Source of the DNA: a virus
IMG/VR virus record: IMGVR_UViG_3300042888_002801
Location: 1 to 54,703 of that record
Length of the DNA stretch: 54,703 bases
Direction: 5' to 3' (one strand)
A program made the translations under genes and the position numbers. The notes beneath the pieces are model-generated. The model was not told the DNA's origin. It was given only the letters and a program-made list of their open reading frames with translations, and made no database searches. Shown in pieces: positions 1 through 7,967 of the stretch. Numbering within the stretch: the stretch's first letter is position 1; every line of letters starts with the position of its first letter.

Positions 1-1358
1 ATGATCTTATTGTTCTTAAGAACAACCAAGGAACAGAAGAAACCCGAGTCCGTCATATGGATTATGGGGTTGTGCTTAGTGCTTTCTTCTGGAGACGATT
101 TAAAAACAAAGAAGACATAACATTCTTTGATCCTAACGAGGTACCTGACTTGTATGAAGCGTTTTATTCCAATACCAAACTGTTTGAAGAACTTTATATC
201 AAATATGAAAGCACGCCCGGCCTCCGTAAGAAAACGATGGCTGCGGAGGAAGTTTTTAAATCTGGTATTCTCAAAGAACGAACAGACACTGGACGTATAT
301 ATCTAGTGTTCATTGACAATGTGATGAAACAAGGACCATTTGATCCTGAGTATCATACAATTTACCAGAGTAACTTATGCTGTGAAATTCTTTTACCTAC
401 TAAATCCTTTAAACGTCTGGATGACAGCGATGGTCGTATCGCACTTTGCACTTTGGGCTCAATCAATTGGGGTGCGTTCCGTAACCCAGAAGATATGCGC
501 CGTGCTTGCCGCATATTGCATCGTAGCCTCAATAACATTCTTGACTATCAAGACTTTCTATCCATTCAGTCTAAATTATCAAACGATGAAATCAGACCCT
601 TGGGAATTGGTATCACCAACCTTGCCTACTGGCACGCCAAGAGAAGCCTTAACTACGGAGAGCCAGACTCCTTGGCTGAAGTCAAGACGTGGATGGAACA
701 TCAAGCCTACTACCTGACAGAGATGTCAGTTGAACTGGCCAAGGAACGTGGTCGTTGTGAACACAGCGATAAAACACGCTACGGCAAAGGCATCTTCCCC
801 TGGGAATTACGGGCCAATGGTGTCAACAACTTGACAGACTTTACTCCAGAACTAAACTGGGAAGGTCTACGTGCAGAAATGCGCAGTTATGGTGTGCGTA
901 ATGCAACCACAATGGCCATTGCTCCAGTAGAGTCTAGTTCGGTTGTGATCAATTCAACCAACGGTATTGAACTGCCCATGAGCTTGATCTCTGTTAAAGA
1001 ATCCAAAGCAGGATCGTTGACACAGGTGGTGCCCGAGTATCATAAACTCAAGAATAAATATCAACAGATGTGGGCACAAAAGGACTGTGATGGCTATCTG
1101 AAAACTGCAGCAGTGCTGGCAGCCTATGTTGACCAAAGCATTTCAACCAACACATTCTATAATCCTGCACACTTTGCTGATAGAAAAGTTCCTACAACAT
1201 TGATTGCTCGGAACTTGATGCAGGCACACCATTGGGGATTGAAAACATTTTACTATAGCCTGATTAACAAAGCAGGTAGTAAACAAGTGGACAAAGCAGC
1301 ACCTCTCGAAGTCATTGATTTTGATCTTGAAGAAGACTGCGAAGCATGTAAATTATAA
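1..1358 (+). CDS. nrdA: Ribonucleoside-diphosphate reductase alpha subunit, class Ia (C-terminal part)
   Basis: Large catalytic subunit that reduces ribonucleoside diphosphates to deoxyribonucleotides, here supplying phage DNA synthesis. The reading frame is open from base 3, so the 5' end lies outside the window; the Met at base 57 is internal because the residues before it (LKNNQGTEETRVRH) are NrdA sequence. Visible signatures are the active-site SNLCCEI (Asn, Cys and Glu of the radical site), the paired cysteine in IALCTLGSINWG and the C-terminal redox pair CEACKL, which accepts electrons from glutaredoxin or thioredoxin. Roughly 450 of about 760 residues are present. The nrdB, peroxiredoxin and glutaredoxin genes follow within 5 kb on the same strand, separated by five unrelated genes and one fragment. 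Identification is secure. Confidence 0.96.
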   Translation, partial: DLIVLKNNQGTEETRVRHMDYGVVLSAFFWRRFKNKEDITFFDPNEVPDLYEAFYSNTKLFEELYIKYESTPGLRKKTMAAEEVFKSGILKERTDTGRIYLVFIDNVMKQGPFDPEYHTIYQSNLCCEILLPTKSFKRLDDSDGRIALCTLGSINWGAFRNPEDMRRACRILHRSLNNILDYQDFLSIQSKLSNDEIRPLGIGITNLAYWHAKRSLNYGEPDSLAEVKTWMEHQAYYLTEMSVELAKERGRCEHSDKTRYGKGIFPWELRANGVNNLTDFTPELNWEGLRAEMRSYGVRNATTMAIAPVESSSVVINSTNGIELPMSLISVKESKAGSLTQVVPEYHKLKNKYQQMWAQKDCDGYLKTAAVLAAYVDQSISTNTFYNPAHFADRKVPTTLIARNLMQAHHWGLKTFYYSLINKAGSKQVDKAAPLEVIDFDLEEDCEACKL

Positions 1359-1367
1359 AAGGAAGAT

Positions 1368-2012
1368 ATGAAAAAATTAAAATGGTATACTACTGGAAAT
1401 TCAAAATTTGAAATTGAGTACACCTACGAAATGGATGGCGGCGGCACTACATTTGGAACAGAGTATGCCGATGTGATAAAGTCTCGTTACCCTAATAAAC
1501 AATTTAATCTAGCATACGAATGGTGTTCTGGTCCTGCATTTATTGGATTTGATTTGTTAGACCACAAAATATCCAAATCGTTGTTATGTACTGATATCTA
1601 TTATCCTGCAATTGAGTGCGTCAGGAATTCAGCTAAAGCAAATCAACTATTAAATGTTCAAGCATTGTTATTGGAAGATTTAGCATTATTACCAGGCGAT
1701 ATAAAGTTTGATCTGGTAGTAGGCAACCCGCCACATTTTGGTTCTAGCATTCACGACGAAAGTCACAGAAACAGAATAGTACTAGATAAAGATTGGAAGA
1801 TCCACAGAAATTTTTTCAATAATATTAAATCTCATCTCACAGCTGATGCAGTAATATTAATACAAGAAAACTTTGCTGGATCAACCCCTGATACATTTGA
1901 GAAGATGATAGATGAGGCAGGCTTAAAAATCAACGAGTGGTTTAAAAGCAAAGATTTTTTTAATTCTGCCCGTGGAAATTTCATTTACTATATCGAACTC
2001 TCAGTAAAATAA
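1368..2012 (+). CDS. SAM-dependent methyltransferase, HemK/PrmC-like (copy 1)
   Basis: Small Rossmann-type methyltransferase. The SAM-binding motif I reads EWCSGPAFIGF around residue 60 and the motif IV catalytic loop reads VVGNPPHF around residue 118, the NPPx pattern used by enzymes that methylate amide or ring nitrogen, such as the release-factor glutamine methylase PrmC. The substrate cannot be told from the sequence. It has an AGGAAG ribosome site 9 bases upstream and starts 9 bases after nrdA. A longer relative at 3614-4504 has the same EWCSGPxFIGF and NPPxF motifs, so the two are probably diverged copies flanking the aldolase block. Confidence 0.75.
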   Translation: MKKLKWYTTGNSKFEIEYTYEMDGGGTTFGTEYADVIKSRYPNKQFNLAYEWCSGPAFIGFDLLDHKISKSLLCTDIYYPAIECVRNSAKANQLLNVQALLLEDLALLPGDIKFDLVVGNPPHFGSSIHDESHRNRIVLDKDWKIHRNFFNNIKSHLTADAVILIQENFAGSTPDTFEKMIDEAGLKINEWFKSKDFFNSARGNFIYYIELSVK

Positions 2013-2021
2013 AGAAGAATT

Positions 2022-2213
2022 ATGAACAGCATCGAAAAGATTTGGGCCAGAGCCACTGGGCACCTGATAGGCGAGTCAGATCATGATCGACCAGATGTGC
2101 CTATACTAACTCTTCAGGAAGCTCGAGTAGCCTTGTTCTTCAAGACTTTTTGGGTTATAATACATGTTATAACTTGTGGCTTTATCATAGCCAACACAAT
2201 CAGACACTGGTAA
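2022..2213 (+). CDS. Small membrane protein, conserved in T4-like phages
   Basis: A 63-residue protein with a polar N-terminus (IEKIWARATGHLIG, then DHDRPDVP) and one hydrophobic helix at about residues 39-58 ending in NTIRHW, so probably a single-pass inner membrane protein with a cytoplasmic N-terminus. I recognise the pattern from marine T4-like phages but know no function. It sits 9 bases after the methyltransferase and 7 bases before the aldolase gene, as part of the same transcription unit. Confidence 0.7.
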   Translation: MNSIEKIWARATGHLIGESDHDRPDVPILTLQEARVALFFKTFWVIIHVITCGFIIANTIRHW

Positions 2214-2220
2214 AATTAGC

Positions 2221-2841
2221 ATGTTAGAAACCTGTTGCGATATATTAGTAGATGCGTACAAACGCAATTGGATTACCAGTCGAGATGGTAATGTAAGTAT
2301 TCGTCACCACGACCGTGATCACTTCTACATTACACCAAGTGGTGTACGTAAACAAACACTACAACCGGATCAGTTTAAGAAGATTGGTTTTCATGGCGAT
2401 TTTTGGCAGGATAAATTCTATACTGATATCAGTGCCAACCTTAATCCTAGCGGCGAATTGCCCCTGCATTTTGGATTGCAAAAAAATATGGGACAACATA
2501 GTAATGATGTCAGAGTTGTAGTGCATTTACATCCCACTTACTGCATTGCCGCAATGCACGCCGGTATTGATTTGAGTACTGTGAGTGTTGACTTTCCAGA
2601 ACTCAATCGCTATACCCGAGTAGCACCCAATGTGGGCGATGTGCCTCCTATTAGCCAAGAGCTTGCGGATCAGTGTCATAAGCAGTTACAATTAGACAAC
2701 AAGGGCAACATTGCCTACGACATTGTAGGTATCAAAGGTCACGGAGTGGTAGCAATTGACACCAGCCCTTGGCGAGCATACGAACACATTGAACGATTAG
2801 AACACATTTGCAAGATAGTACTTGCATCAGGAAAATATTAA
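2221..2841 (+). CDS. Class II aldolase/adducin-family protein
   Basis: Zinc-dependent class II aldolase fold (fuculose-phosphate aldolase, ribulose-5-phosphate 4-epimerase and MtnB family). Seen directly: an N-terminal substrate-phosphate segment (SRDGNVSIRHHD, then ITPSGVRK), the catalytic-Glu region PSGELPLHFGL, the zinc-binding His pair in VVVHLHPTYC and a third His in GIKGHGVVAID. Length (206 aa) is normal for the family. Such genes are frequent in T4-like phages, but the substrate is unclear; methylthioribulose-phosphate dehydratase-like activity is one possibility. It lies inside the nrd gene run, which hints at a link to nucleotide or methionine salvage, but that is inference. Confidence 0.8.
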   Translation: MLETCCDILVDAYKRNWITSRDGNVSIRHHDRDHFYITPSGVRKQTLQPDQFKKIGFHGDFWQDKFYTDISANLNPSGELPLHFGLQKNMGQHSNDVRVVVHLHPTYCIAAMHAGIDLSTVSVDFPELNRYTRVAPNVGDVPPISQELADQCHKQLQLDNKGNIAYDIVGIKGHGVVAIDTSPWRAYEHIERLEHICKIVLASGKY

Positions 2842-2842
2842 T

Positions 2843-3475
2843 ATGAGTTATATTGTAGGATCGTTACCGCCAATCAAATGTTTTGTTAAACGAGAGTTTC
2901 TCTATAACTTTGAAAAAGGTCATGGAGAATTAGAACCAGCCATCTGGGTTAGTCTCAAAGCCCTCAGAGGGCAGGTGTTTCGCATAGAATCATTGTTGCC
3001 CAATTACGGAGCACTGTATGACAAGTTGCCTATTCATGCGTATGTGTGGCAAGAGAACTATACAGGCACATTGCCCATTGACACTCTGCAACTCTGGGAC
3101 TGCATGGGCTATCGTTTTACCATCATTGAAAAAATAGGTCTACGTAATTTGGGTGTAAAATTTCTAGGCAAAGACAAAGAGTGGCACTACGGAACTTACT
3201 TGTTCACCGTGGACTTTTGTGCTGATGGCATGGATGTAGATACCGGTTTTACTGAAGTTGCAGAAGAACACAAGAGTTTTAATTTTATACGATTAGAAAA
3301 TGGTCAATTTGCCTGTCAACCCAATAACAGATGTTTATGGTATGATCAAAGTTTGATTTCTGGTAATGTCAAGTTCCCAGATTTTAAAGCTGCTCAAAAT
3401 TTATGGACAGTGGATGGCACACGCAAGTGGAGCGCCGGAGATGATTGGTTCTATACTATTGAAGAAAAAAAATGA
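2843..3475 (+). CDS. Hypothetical protein, conserved-phage type
   Basis: A 210-residue soluble protein rich in aromatic residues (Trp, Tyr, Phe), with no signal peptide and no membrane segment. I chose the ATG at 2843 because AGGA lies 10 bases upstream and it follows the aldolase stop by one base; the longer in-frame start lies inside the aldolase gene. Motifs such as YIVGSLPPIKCF at the N-terminus and the hydrophilic C-terminus FYTIEEKK recall uncharacterised proteins of T4-like phages. No catalytic motif is recognised. Confidence 0.7.
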   Translation: MSYIVGSLPPIKCFVKREFLYNFEKGHGELEPAIWVSLKALRGQVFRIESLLPNYGALYDKLPIHAYVWQENYTGTLPIDTLQLWDCMGYRFTIIEKIGLRNLGVKFLGKDKEWHYGTYLFTVDFCADGMDVDTGFTEVAEEHKSFNFIRLENGQFACQPNNRCLWYDQSLISGNVKFPDFKAAQNLWTVDGTRKWSAGDDWFYTIEEKK

Positions 3476-3621
3476 GTTTTATTGAATCAGTAAAGGGTGT
3501 ATTACCAGACTACACTAAAGATACAAAATTAAATCTGGATGCAGTGTTGCTTTGCAGTACATTGGATGCTGATGTTGCTACGCCCACCATCGCCGGGCAT
3601 TATTTTGGACAATATGATTAA
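3472..3621 (+). pseudogene. Truncated AhpD-like (alkylhydroperoxidase) N-terminal fragment
   Basis: A 49-codon reading frame that starts by ATGA overlap with the gene before it and ends inside the start of the next gene. Its first 35 to 40 residues (MSFIESVKGVLPDYTKD, then TKLNLDAVL) match by eye the N-terminus of AhpD-type alkylhydroperoxidases (pattern LPxYAKDxKLNL). AhpD is about 175 residues and its active CxxC lies near the C-terminus, so this fragment cannot be a peroxidase. It is either a decayed remnant cut by the arrival of the next gene or a re-used small protein. Confidence 0.55.
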
Positions 3622-4504
3622 TTCTTGGTTAACTTATTATAATAACATCAAGGATCAAAGCTGGCCGGAGTGTGTAACTGAGTATGAATTTAAATTCTTG
3701 ACTGACAAAATAAAACAAGAAATTATCAACGTACATAACGGATTACAGTATGTCGAGTTAAGCGACAATGACATAGAAGTTTTTCACGAAGGCCGCGGTT
3801 ATTGTGAAAAATATAATAATTTGCAATCCAGTGGTGACCTTGAAAAATTTGCAGTGGCCAAAGACTTTGATGTACATTACACCAAAGAAATCGACGGATA
3901 CGGTCGGAGCCATAGCCAGTTGTACCCGTTAGTTCTTGCAAAAATATACCCTGGGCAACAATTTGATAATTGTCTAGAGTGGTGCTCTGGCCCTGGATTT
4001 ATTGGGTTTAGATTAATAGCCGATAATGTTGTTAATTCTATTACAATGATGGATTTGTATGCACCTGCATTAGAAGCCTGCAAAAACACCTGGAGAAGTA
4101 GACCTGATAGATTAGAACAAAAAAATATGGAAACAGTTCAAGGGGCAACTGTTGACCGTCTCGAAAATAAATTGTTTGATCTAATTGTAGCTAACCCGCC
4201 AAACTTTGATAATATGAATTTGATTAGGTCTAGCAATTCTAGATTACACAGAATAACCCAAGACCCTGGCTGGCAAATACATAATGACTTTTTTCTGAAA
4301 ATTAAAAAAAATTTAATGCCCAACGGAAAAATTTTGTTAATGAAACACAAGGATGGCTCGCAACCGTCTGACCATATAACTTCTATTAGAGACGGCGGCT
4401 TAAAAATTAATAGAATTCTAACAGTTAAATCGCACTCGGATAGTTATTTTATGGAAGTAGTACATTACGAAAACAAGATGATAGATATTTTAAGGAACGA
4501 ATAA
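3614..4504 (+). CDS. SAM-dependent methyltransferase, HemK/PrmC-like (copy 2, with N-terminal extension)
   Basis: A 296-residue protein whose C-terminal 210 residues parallel the methyltransferase at 1368-2012: EWCSGPGFIGF is motif I, LFDLIVANPPNF is motif IV, and both share WQIH/WKIH NDFF-like segments. The extra N-terminal ~85 residues are charged and may bind a partner. The start at 3614 was preferred over 3539 because upstream residues belong to another frame (the AhpD-like fragment). Its stop overlaps the nrdB start by one base, so translation is probably coupled to nrdB. Substrate unknown. Confidence 0.72.
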   Translation: MINSWLTYYNNIKDQSWPECVTEYEFKFLTDKIKQEIINVHNGLQYVELSDNDIEVFHEGRGYCEKYNNLQSSGDLEKFAVAKDFDVHYTKEIDGYGRSHSQLYPLVLAKIYPGQQFDNCLEWCSGPGFIGFRLIADNVVNSITMMDLYAPALEACKNTWRSRPDRLEQKNMETVQGATVDRLENKLFDLIVANPPNFDNMNLIRSSNSRLHRITQDPGWQIHNDFFLKIKKNLMPNGKILLMKHKDGSQPSDHITSIRDGGLKINRILTVKSHSDSYFMEVVHYENKMIDILRNE

Positions 4505-5604
4505 TGAGTAAACAACAATACAACTTAACAACTAAAACAGACTATCTAAGTCGCAAGATGTTTCTAGATCCAGCAGGTCCAGTGACTATTCAACGCTTTG
4601 AAGAAGTAAAATATAAAAAAATTGCAGACTTTGATGCCACTGCTCGCGGCTTCTTTTGGCAACCAGAAGAGATCAGTTTGACCAAAGACAGCAATGACTT
4701 TAAAGATGCAAGTCAAGCAGTCAAGCACATTTTCACCAGCAACCTGCTGAGACAAACTGCATTAGACAGTTTACAAGGACGTGGACCAACCCAGGTATTC
4801 ACTCCTGTTTGTAGTCTACCTGAAGTTGAAGCACTGATGTACAACTGGGGATTTTTTGAAACAAACATCCATAGTAAAAGCTACAGCCATATCATTCGCA
4901 ACATCTACAATGTACCCAAGGATGTGTTTAACACTATCCATGACACTAAAGAGATTGTGGACATGGCATCCAGTGTGGGCAACTACTATGACAAGCTACA
5001 CGTTATCAACTGCCGCAAAGAACTTGGCCAAAAAGTCACAGAGAAAGAACACGTTTGCGCAGTATGGTTGGCACTACATGCCAGCTATGCTCTGGAAGCT
5101 TTCCGCTTTATGGTCAGCTTTGCAACAAGCCTAGCCATGGTAGAGAATAAAATCTTCATTGGCAATGGTAACATTATTCAATTGATCTTGCAAGACGAAC
5201 TGCTACACAAGGGATGGACTGCTTATTTGATTAATCAAGTGGTCAAGGAAGATCCTCGTTTCGTTGAAGCCAAACAAGAATGTGAACAAGAGGTATATCA
5301 ATTGTACATGGATGTTATTCGCGAAGAAAAAGACTGGGCAGACTATTTGTTCAAACTAGGCCCAGTGATTGGCCTAAATGCAAATATTCTCAAAGACTTT
5401 GTAGACTACACCGCAGTATCAGCATTGAAAGACATTGGTATCAAGTATCAAGCCAATGCGCCCAAAACAACACCAATACCTTGGTTCAACAAACACGTCA
5501 ATACATCAAACAAACAAACTGCACTCCAGGAGAATGAATCGACTAACTATGTTATTGGAGTTATGTCTGACCAACTTGACTACGATGAATTACCAAACTT
5601 ATAA
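4504..5604 (+). CDS. nrdB: Ribonucleoside-diphosphate reductase beta subunit, class Ia
   Basis: Ferritin-like subunit that builds the di-iron/tyrosyl radical cofactor for NrdA. By comparison with E. coli NrdB the metal ligands are D88 (LDSLQGRG), E119, H123, the Glu in AMVEN, and the Glu and His of QDELLH; the radical tyrosine is Y127 in HSKSYSHIIRNI. The C-terminus DYDELPNL resembles the tail that docks onto NrdA. One oddity: the first ligand pair reads E-T-N-I-H, one residue longer than the usual E-x-x-H. Length (366 aa) is normal. It is translationally coupled to the methyltransferase upstream and followed by peroxiredoxin and glutaredoxin. Confidence 0.96.
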   Translation: MSKQQYNLTTKTDYLSRKMFLDPAGPVTIQRFEEVKYKKIADFDATARGFFWQPEEISLTKDSNDFKDASQAVKHIFTSNLLRQTALDSLQGRGPTQVFTPVCSLPEVEALMYNWGFFETNIHSKSYSHIIRNIYNVPKDVFNTIHDTKEIVDMASSVGNYYDKLHVINCRKELGQKVTEKEHVCAVWLALHASYALEAFRFMVSFATSLAMVENKIFIGNGNIIQLILQDELLHKGWTAYLINQVVKEDPRFVEAKQECEQEVYQLYMDVIREEKDWADYLFKLGPVIGLNANILKDFVDYTAVSALKDIGIKYQANAPKTTPIPWFNKHVNTSNKQTALQENESTNYVIGVMSDQLDYDELPNL

Positions 5605-5614
5605 GGAAACAAAA

Positions 5615-6142
5615 ATGCAAAGTATACCAAATGTAACATTTGCCTTTAGACAAGGCGACGAAGAACCCAAAGGCGGTGGATGCCCTATTGGCGGCGAGTT
5701 TGTTTTTAAAACAAGCAATGATTTGTTTGCAAAAAAACGAATTATTGTGTTTAGCCTTCCAGGGGCGTTTACACCAACCTGTTCAACGTACCAACTACCC
5801 GGCTTTGAAGAACAGTTTGCTGATTTTCAAGCAAAAGGCATTGATGCAATCTATTGTGTCTCAGTAAACGACGGATTTGTTATGAACGAATGGGCCCGAG
5901 CATTGAACATCAAGAATGTTCAAGTCATACCAGACGGTGCTGGTGCTTTCACAGAAGGCATGGGCATGACAGTTGACATGAGTGCCATTGGTTTTGGTCG
6001 ACGTAGTCGCCGTTATGCTGCAGTAGTCAACAACGGCCAAGTAGAACACATGTTTGTTGAACCAGAATCAAGCGCAACAGATCCAGATCCCTACGGTGTT
6101 TCTAGTCCTGAAAACGTGATGAAACATCTATCAGGGGCATAA
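5615..6142 (+). CDS. Peroxiredoxin, Prx5/type II family
   Basis: Thiol peroxidase that reduces hydrogen peroxide and organic peroxides. The hallmark PGAFTPTCS contains the peroxidatic cysteine (around residue 55), preceded by IIVFSLPGAF as in Prx5/hybrid Prx. The family uses glutaredoxin or glutathione for recycling, and a glutaredoxin gene follows one base later, so the pair probably works together. The start at 5615 has AAGGAA just upstream; the longer in-frame extension lies inside nrdB. In the nrd neighbourhood it may protect the radical enzyme from oxidants. Confidence 0.92.
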   Translation: MQSIPNVTFAFRQGDEEPKGGGCPIGGEFVFKTSNDLFAKKRIIVFSLPGAFTPTCSTYQLPGFEEQFADFQAKGIDAIYCVSVNDGFVMNEWARALNIKNVQVIPDGAGAFTEGMGMTVDMSAIGFGRRSRRYAAVVNNGQVEHMFVEPESSATDPDPYGVSSPENVMKHLSGA

Positions 6143-6143
6143 T

Positions 6144-6368
6144 ATGAAAGCAATTATATGGAGTAAGTATCAGTGCCCTTATTGTGAACAAGCAACTGCA
6201 TTGTTGACCAGCAAAGGAATAACGTTTGAAGAAAAGAAAATTGGTGATGGCTATACCAAAGAAGATCTATTAGAAGCAGTGCCCAATGCCAGAGCAGTGC
6301 CACAAATATTCATTGATGACAAGTTAATAGGTGGATTTACAGAGCTACGTCAATTTTTACAAGGATAA
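6144..6368 (+). CDS. Glutaredoxin
   Basis: A 74-residue dithiol glutaredoxin with the active site CPYC at residues 11-14 (SKYQCPYCEQA), the cis-Pro turn in AVPQIFID and the glutathione-binding GGFTEL. It would pass electrons from glutathione to NrdA's C-terminal cysteines and probably to the adjacent peroxiredoxin. One base separates it from the peroxiredoxin stop; the two are almost certainly co-translated. Confidence 0.95.
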   Translation: MKAIIWSKYQCPYCEQATALLTSKGITFEEKKIGDGYTKEDLLEAVPNARAVPQIFIDDKLIGGFTELRQFLQG

Positions 6369-6369
6369 T

Positions 6370-6675
6370 ATGGAAATCGAATTAAACCGAGTTTATACTC
6401 TAAAACTAACCAATGCAGATGAAGTTGTTGCTAAAATTATTAAAAACAATGAGGATCATTATGTGGTAGAAAATCCACTGAGTGCAGTGCCTACGGAAAA
6501 AGGAATACAGTTGATTTTTACTGTGTTCACTGGAGATCCCAAACAAAATATCGCTATAAATAAAACTGCAATTGCAATGGTCTGCCAAACAAGAGAAGAA
6601 GTGTGCGACCACTATTTGGAAGCAACTACAGGAATCAAAGCAGTTCGCAACAATAGCAAAATTCTATTAGGATAA
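6370..6675 (+). CDS. Small Sm-like (LSm-type) hypothetical protein
   Basis: A 101-residue protein of beta-rich character. Its opening, LNRVYTLKLTNADEVVAKI, then VVENPLSAVP, resembles the small Sm-fold proteins frequent in T4-like cyanophages, where such proteins have unknown roles. I chose the ATG at 6370, one base after the glutaredoxin stop with AAGGA upstream; a longer form would begin inside glutaredoxin. The Sm assignment rests on pattern only and could be wrong. Confidence 0.6.
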   Translation: MEIELNRVYTLKLTNADEVVAKIIKNNEDHYVVENPLSAVPTEKGIQLIFTVFTGDPKQNIAINKTAIAMVCQTREEVCDHYLEATTGIKAVRNNSKILLG

Positions 6676-6679
6676 TATT

Positions 6680-6970
6680 ATGCCAGGACCGGTGCAAAGA
6701 GTTGGTGATGCCAACATTATGGGGGGAGTAATCATGACAGGTGATCCCACTGTGCTGGTCAACGGCCGACCAGTGGCCACCATTGGTGCAAGAGTTACAC
6801 CGCATTTTTGTTGTGGAAAACCACGTTGCCCTCCTATTCATTGTTTTGCACAAACTACCAGTTCGAATTTTACTGTGCTGGTCAATGGCGTACCTATATG
6901 CACATCGGGTGATGTTGACAATTGCGGACATTCTCGAAGCATTGGTAGCACTGATGTTTTGGTAGGGTAA
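6680..6970 (+). CDS. PAAR-domain spike-tip protein
   Basis: A 96-residue PAAR protein, which forms the sharpened tip of contractile-tail spikes (T4 gp5.4 family) and of type VI secretion. Seen: the opening MPGPVQRVGDANIMGG, the repeated beta units PTVLVNGRPVAT and FTVLVNGVPICTSGD, and Cys/His residues (HFCCGKPRC, PPIHC) able to hold the buried metal. It is followed at once by two probable virion proteins, consistent with a baseplate or tail-tip module. Confidence 0.9.
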   Translation: MPGPVQRVGDANIMGGVIMTGDPTVLVNGRPVATIGARVTPHFCCGKPRCPPIHCFAQTTSSNFTVLVNGVPICTSGDVDNCGHSRSIGSTDVLVG

Positions 6971-6974
6971 CAAG

Positions 6975-7967
6975 TTGTACACTACTCCTAGTATATTAAC
7001 CCCATTGCAGGTCAATGCTGGCGCTGGGTTATTACAAAATCAAGGACTTGCTGTCAATGCAGAATTAACCACTGCTATCAGCTCTTATATCACTACTGCT
7101 TTAATCAGTCCGCTAATAACCTGCATTGAAACTGCCATCAGCAACCAAGCAATCAGCAATGCTACCATTGCCAACTTGAATGTTTTGGCCAGTAATACCT
7201 GTCCAGCATTGGCAGATTCAATACCATACACTTACACAATTGATCTTGATGCAGACGCACAGGTAGGCAACAACATTGCTGGATTCACCAGTGTGTTAGT
7301 AAAATCTGCCAATGAGATCTTGGGCAACGGCGATATTGGCAAATTCTGTCAGACACTGAGCCAAGCCAGTGCGTATAATATTCAAACTTCGACTTTTGTA
7401 AACAGTGCAATAAATGGTCAAAATTATTTGGGCAGCACATTTACCAATATGAACAGTATGATCACTGGATCAGTTACAGCAGTTAATTTGGCCACTGTGG
7501 CTTTTGGACAAGACTTGGCCAACTTAGGACAATTGATCAACACAAATAATTTAAACAATCTTGGCAGTCCATTGGCTCTTGTGCAACAAATTTACAGTGT
7601 GGTAGGTGTGATGCCTAGTCTTAGCATAGCATTTGTACTGGCAGGAGTTCCAGAAGATGTAGTAGTAAATCTGACAGACACCACAGTAAGCGTTGAAGAT
7701 TCAGCACAAAAATTAATGTACAATGCAATGACCTACATCACTGGTGAAGATCTTGTTCAAATTTTAACTTTATTAAATGTACAAACCACAGGTATCACAA
7801 CCATGGCAGATTTACTGAATCCTGTAAAACTATTTCCCACCAGCTTTGAAAGTTTAACAGTGCCATTGGGGCCAAACACTTATCCTATCTATACTGATAG
7901 TAATGGGGCAGTAAATACCAACTTGATAAGAACATTGCCAGCTTATGTTTTAACGAGTCAAACATGA
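6975..7967 (+). CDS. Probable virion (baseplate/tail) protein
   Basis: A 330-residue protein rich in Asn, Thr, Ala, Ile and Gln with few charged residues, typical of phage structural proteins. It begins with TTG, with AGGG about 8 bases upstream, 4 bases after the PAAR gene. No enzyme motif is visible. Its position between the PAAR gene and a similar Asn/Thr-rich protein suggests a spike or baseplate part, as in T4-like cyanophages. That role is inference. Confidence 0.65.
   Translation: MYTTPSILTPLQVNAGAGLLQNQGLAVNAELTTAISSYITTALISPLITCIETAISNQAISNATIANLNVLASNTCPALADSIPYTYTIDLDADAQVGNNIAGFTSVLVKSANEILGNGDIGKFCQTLSQASAYNIQTSTFVNSAINGQNYLGSTFTNMNSMITGSVTAVNLATVAFGQDLANLGQLINTNNLNNLGSPLALVQQIYSVVGVMPSLSIAFVLAGVPEDVVVNLTDTTVSVEDSAQKLMYNAMTYITGEDLVQILTLLNVQTTGITTMADLLNPVKLFPTSFESLTVPLGPNTYPIYTDSNGAVNTNLIRTLPAYVLTSQT

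Noticed and set aside
3539-3613. N-terminal extension of the second methyltransferase
   Set aside because: The residues lie in the overlap with the AhpD-like frame and do not look like protein of this family; ATG 3614 fits better.
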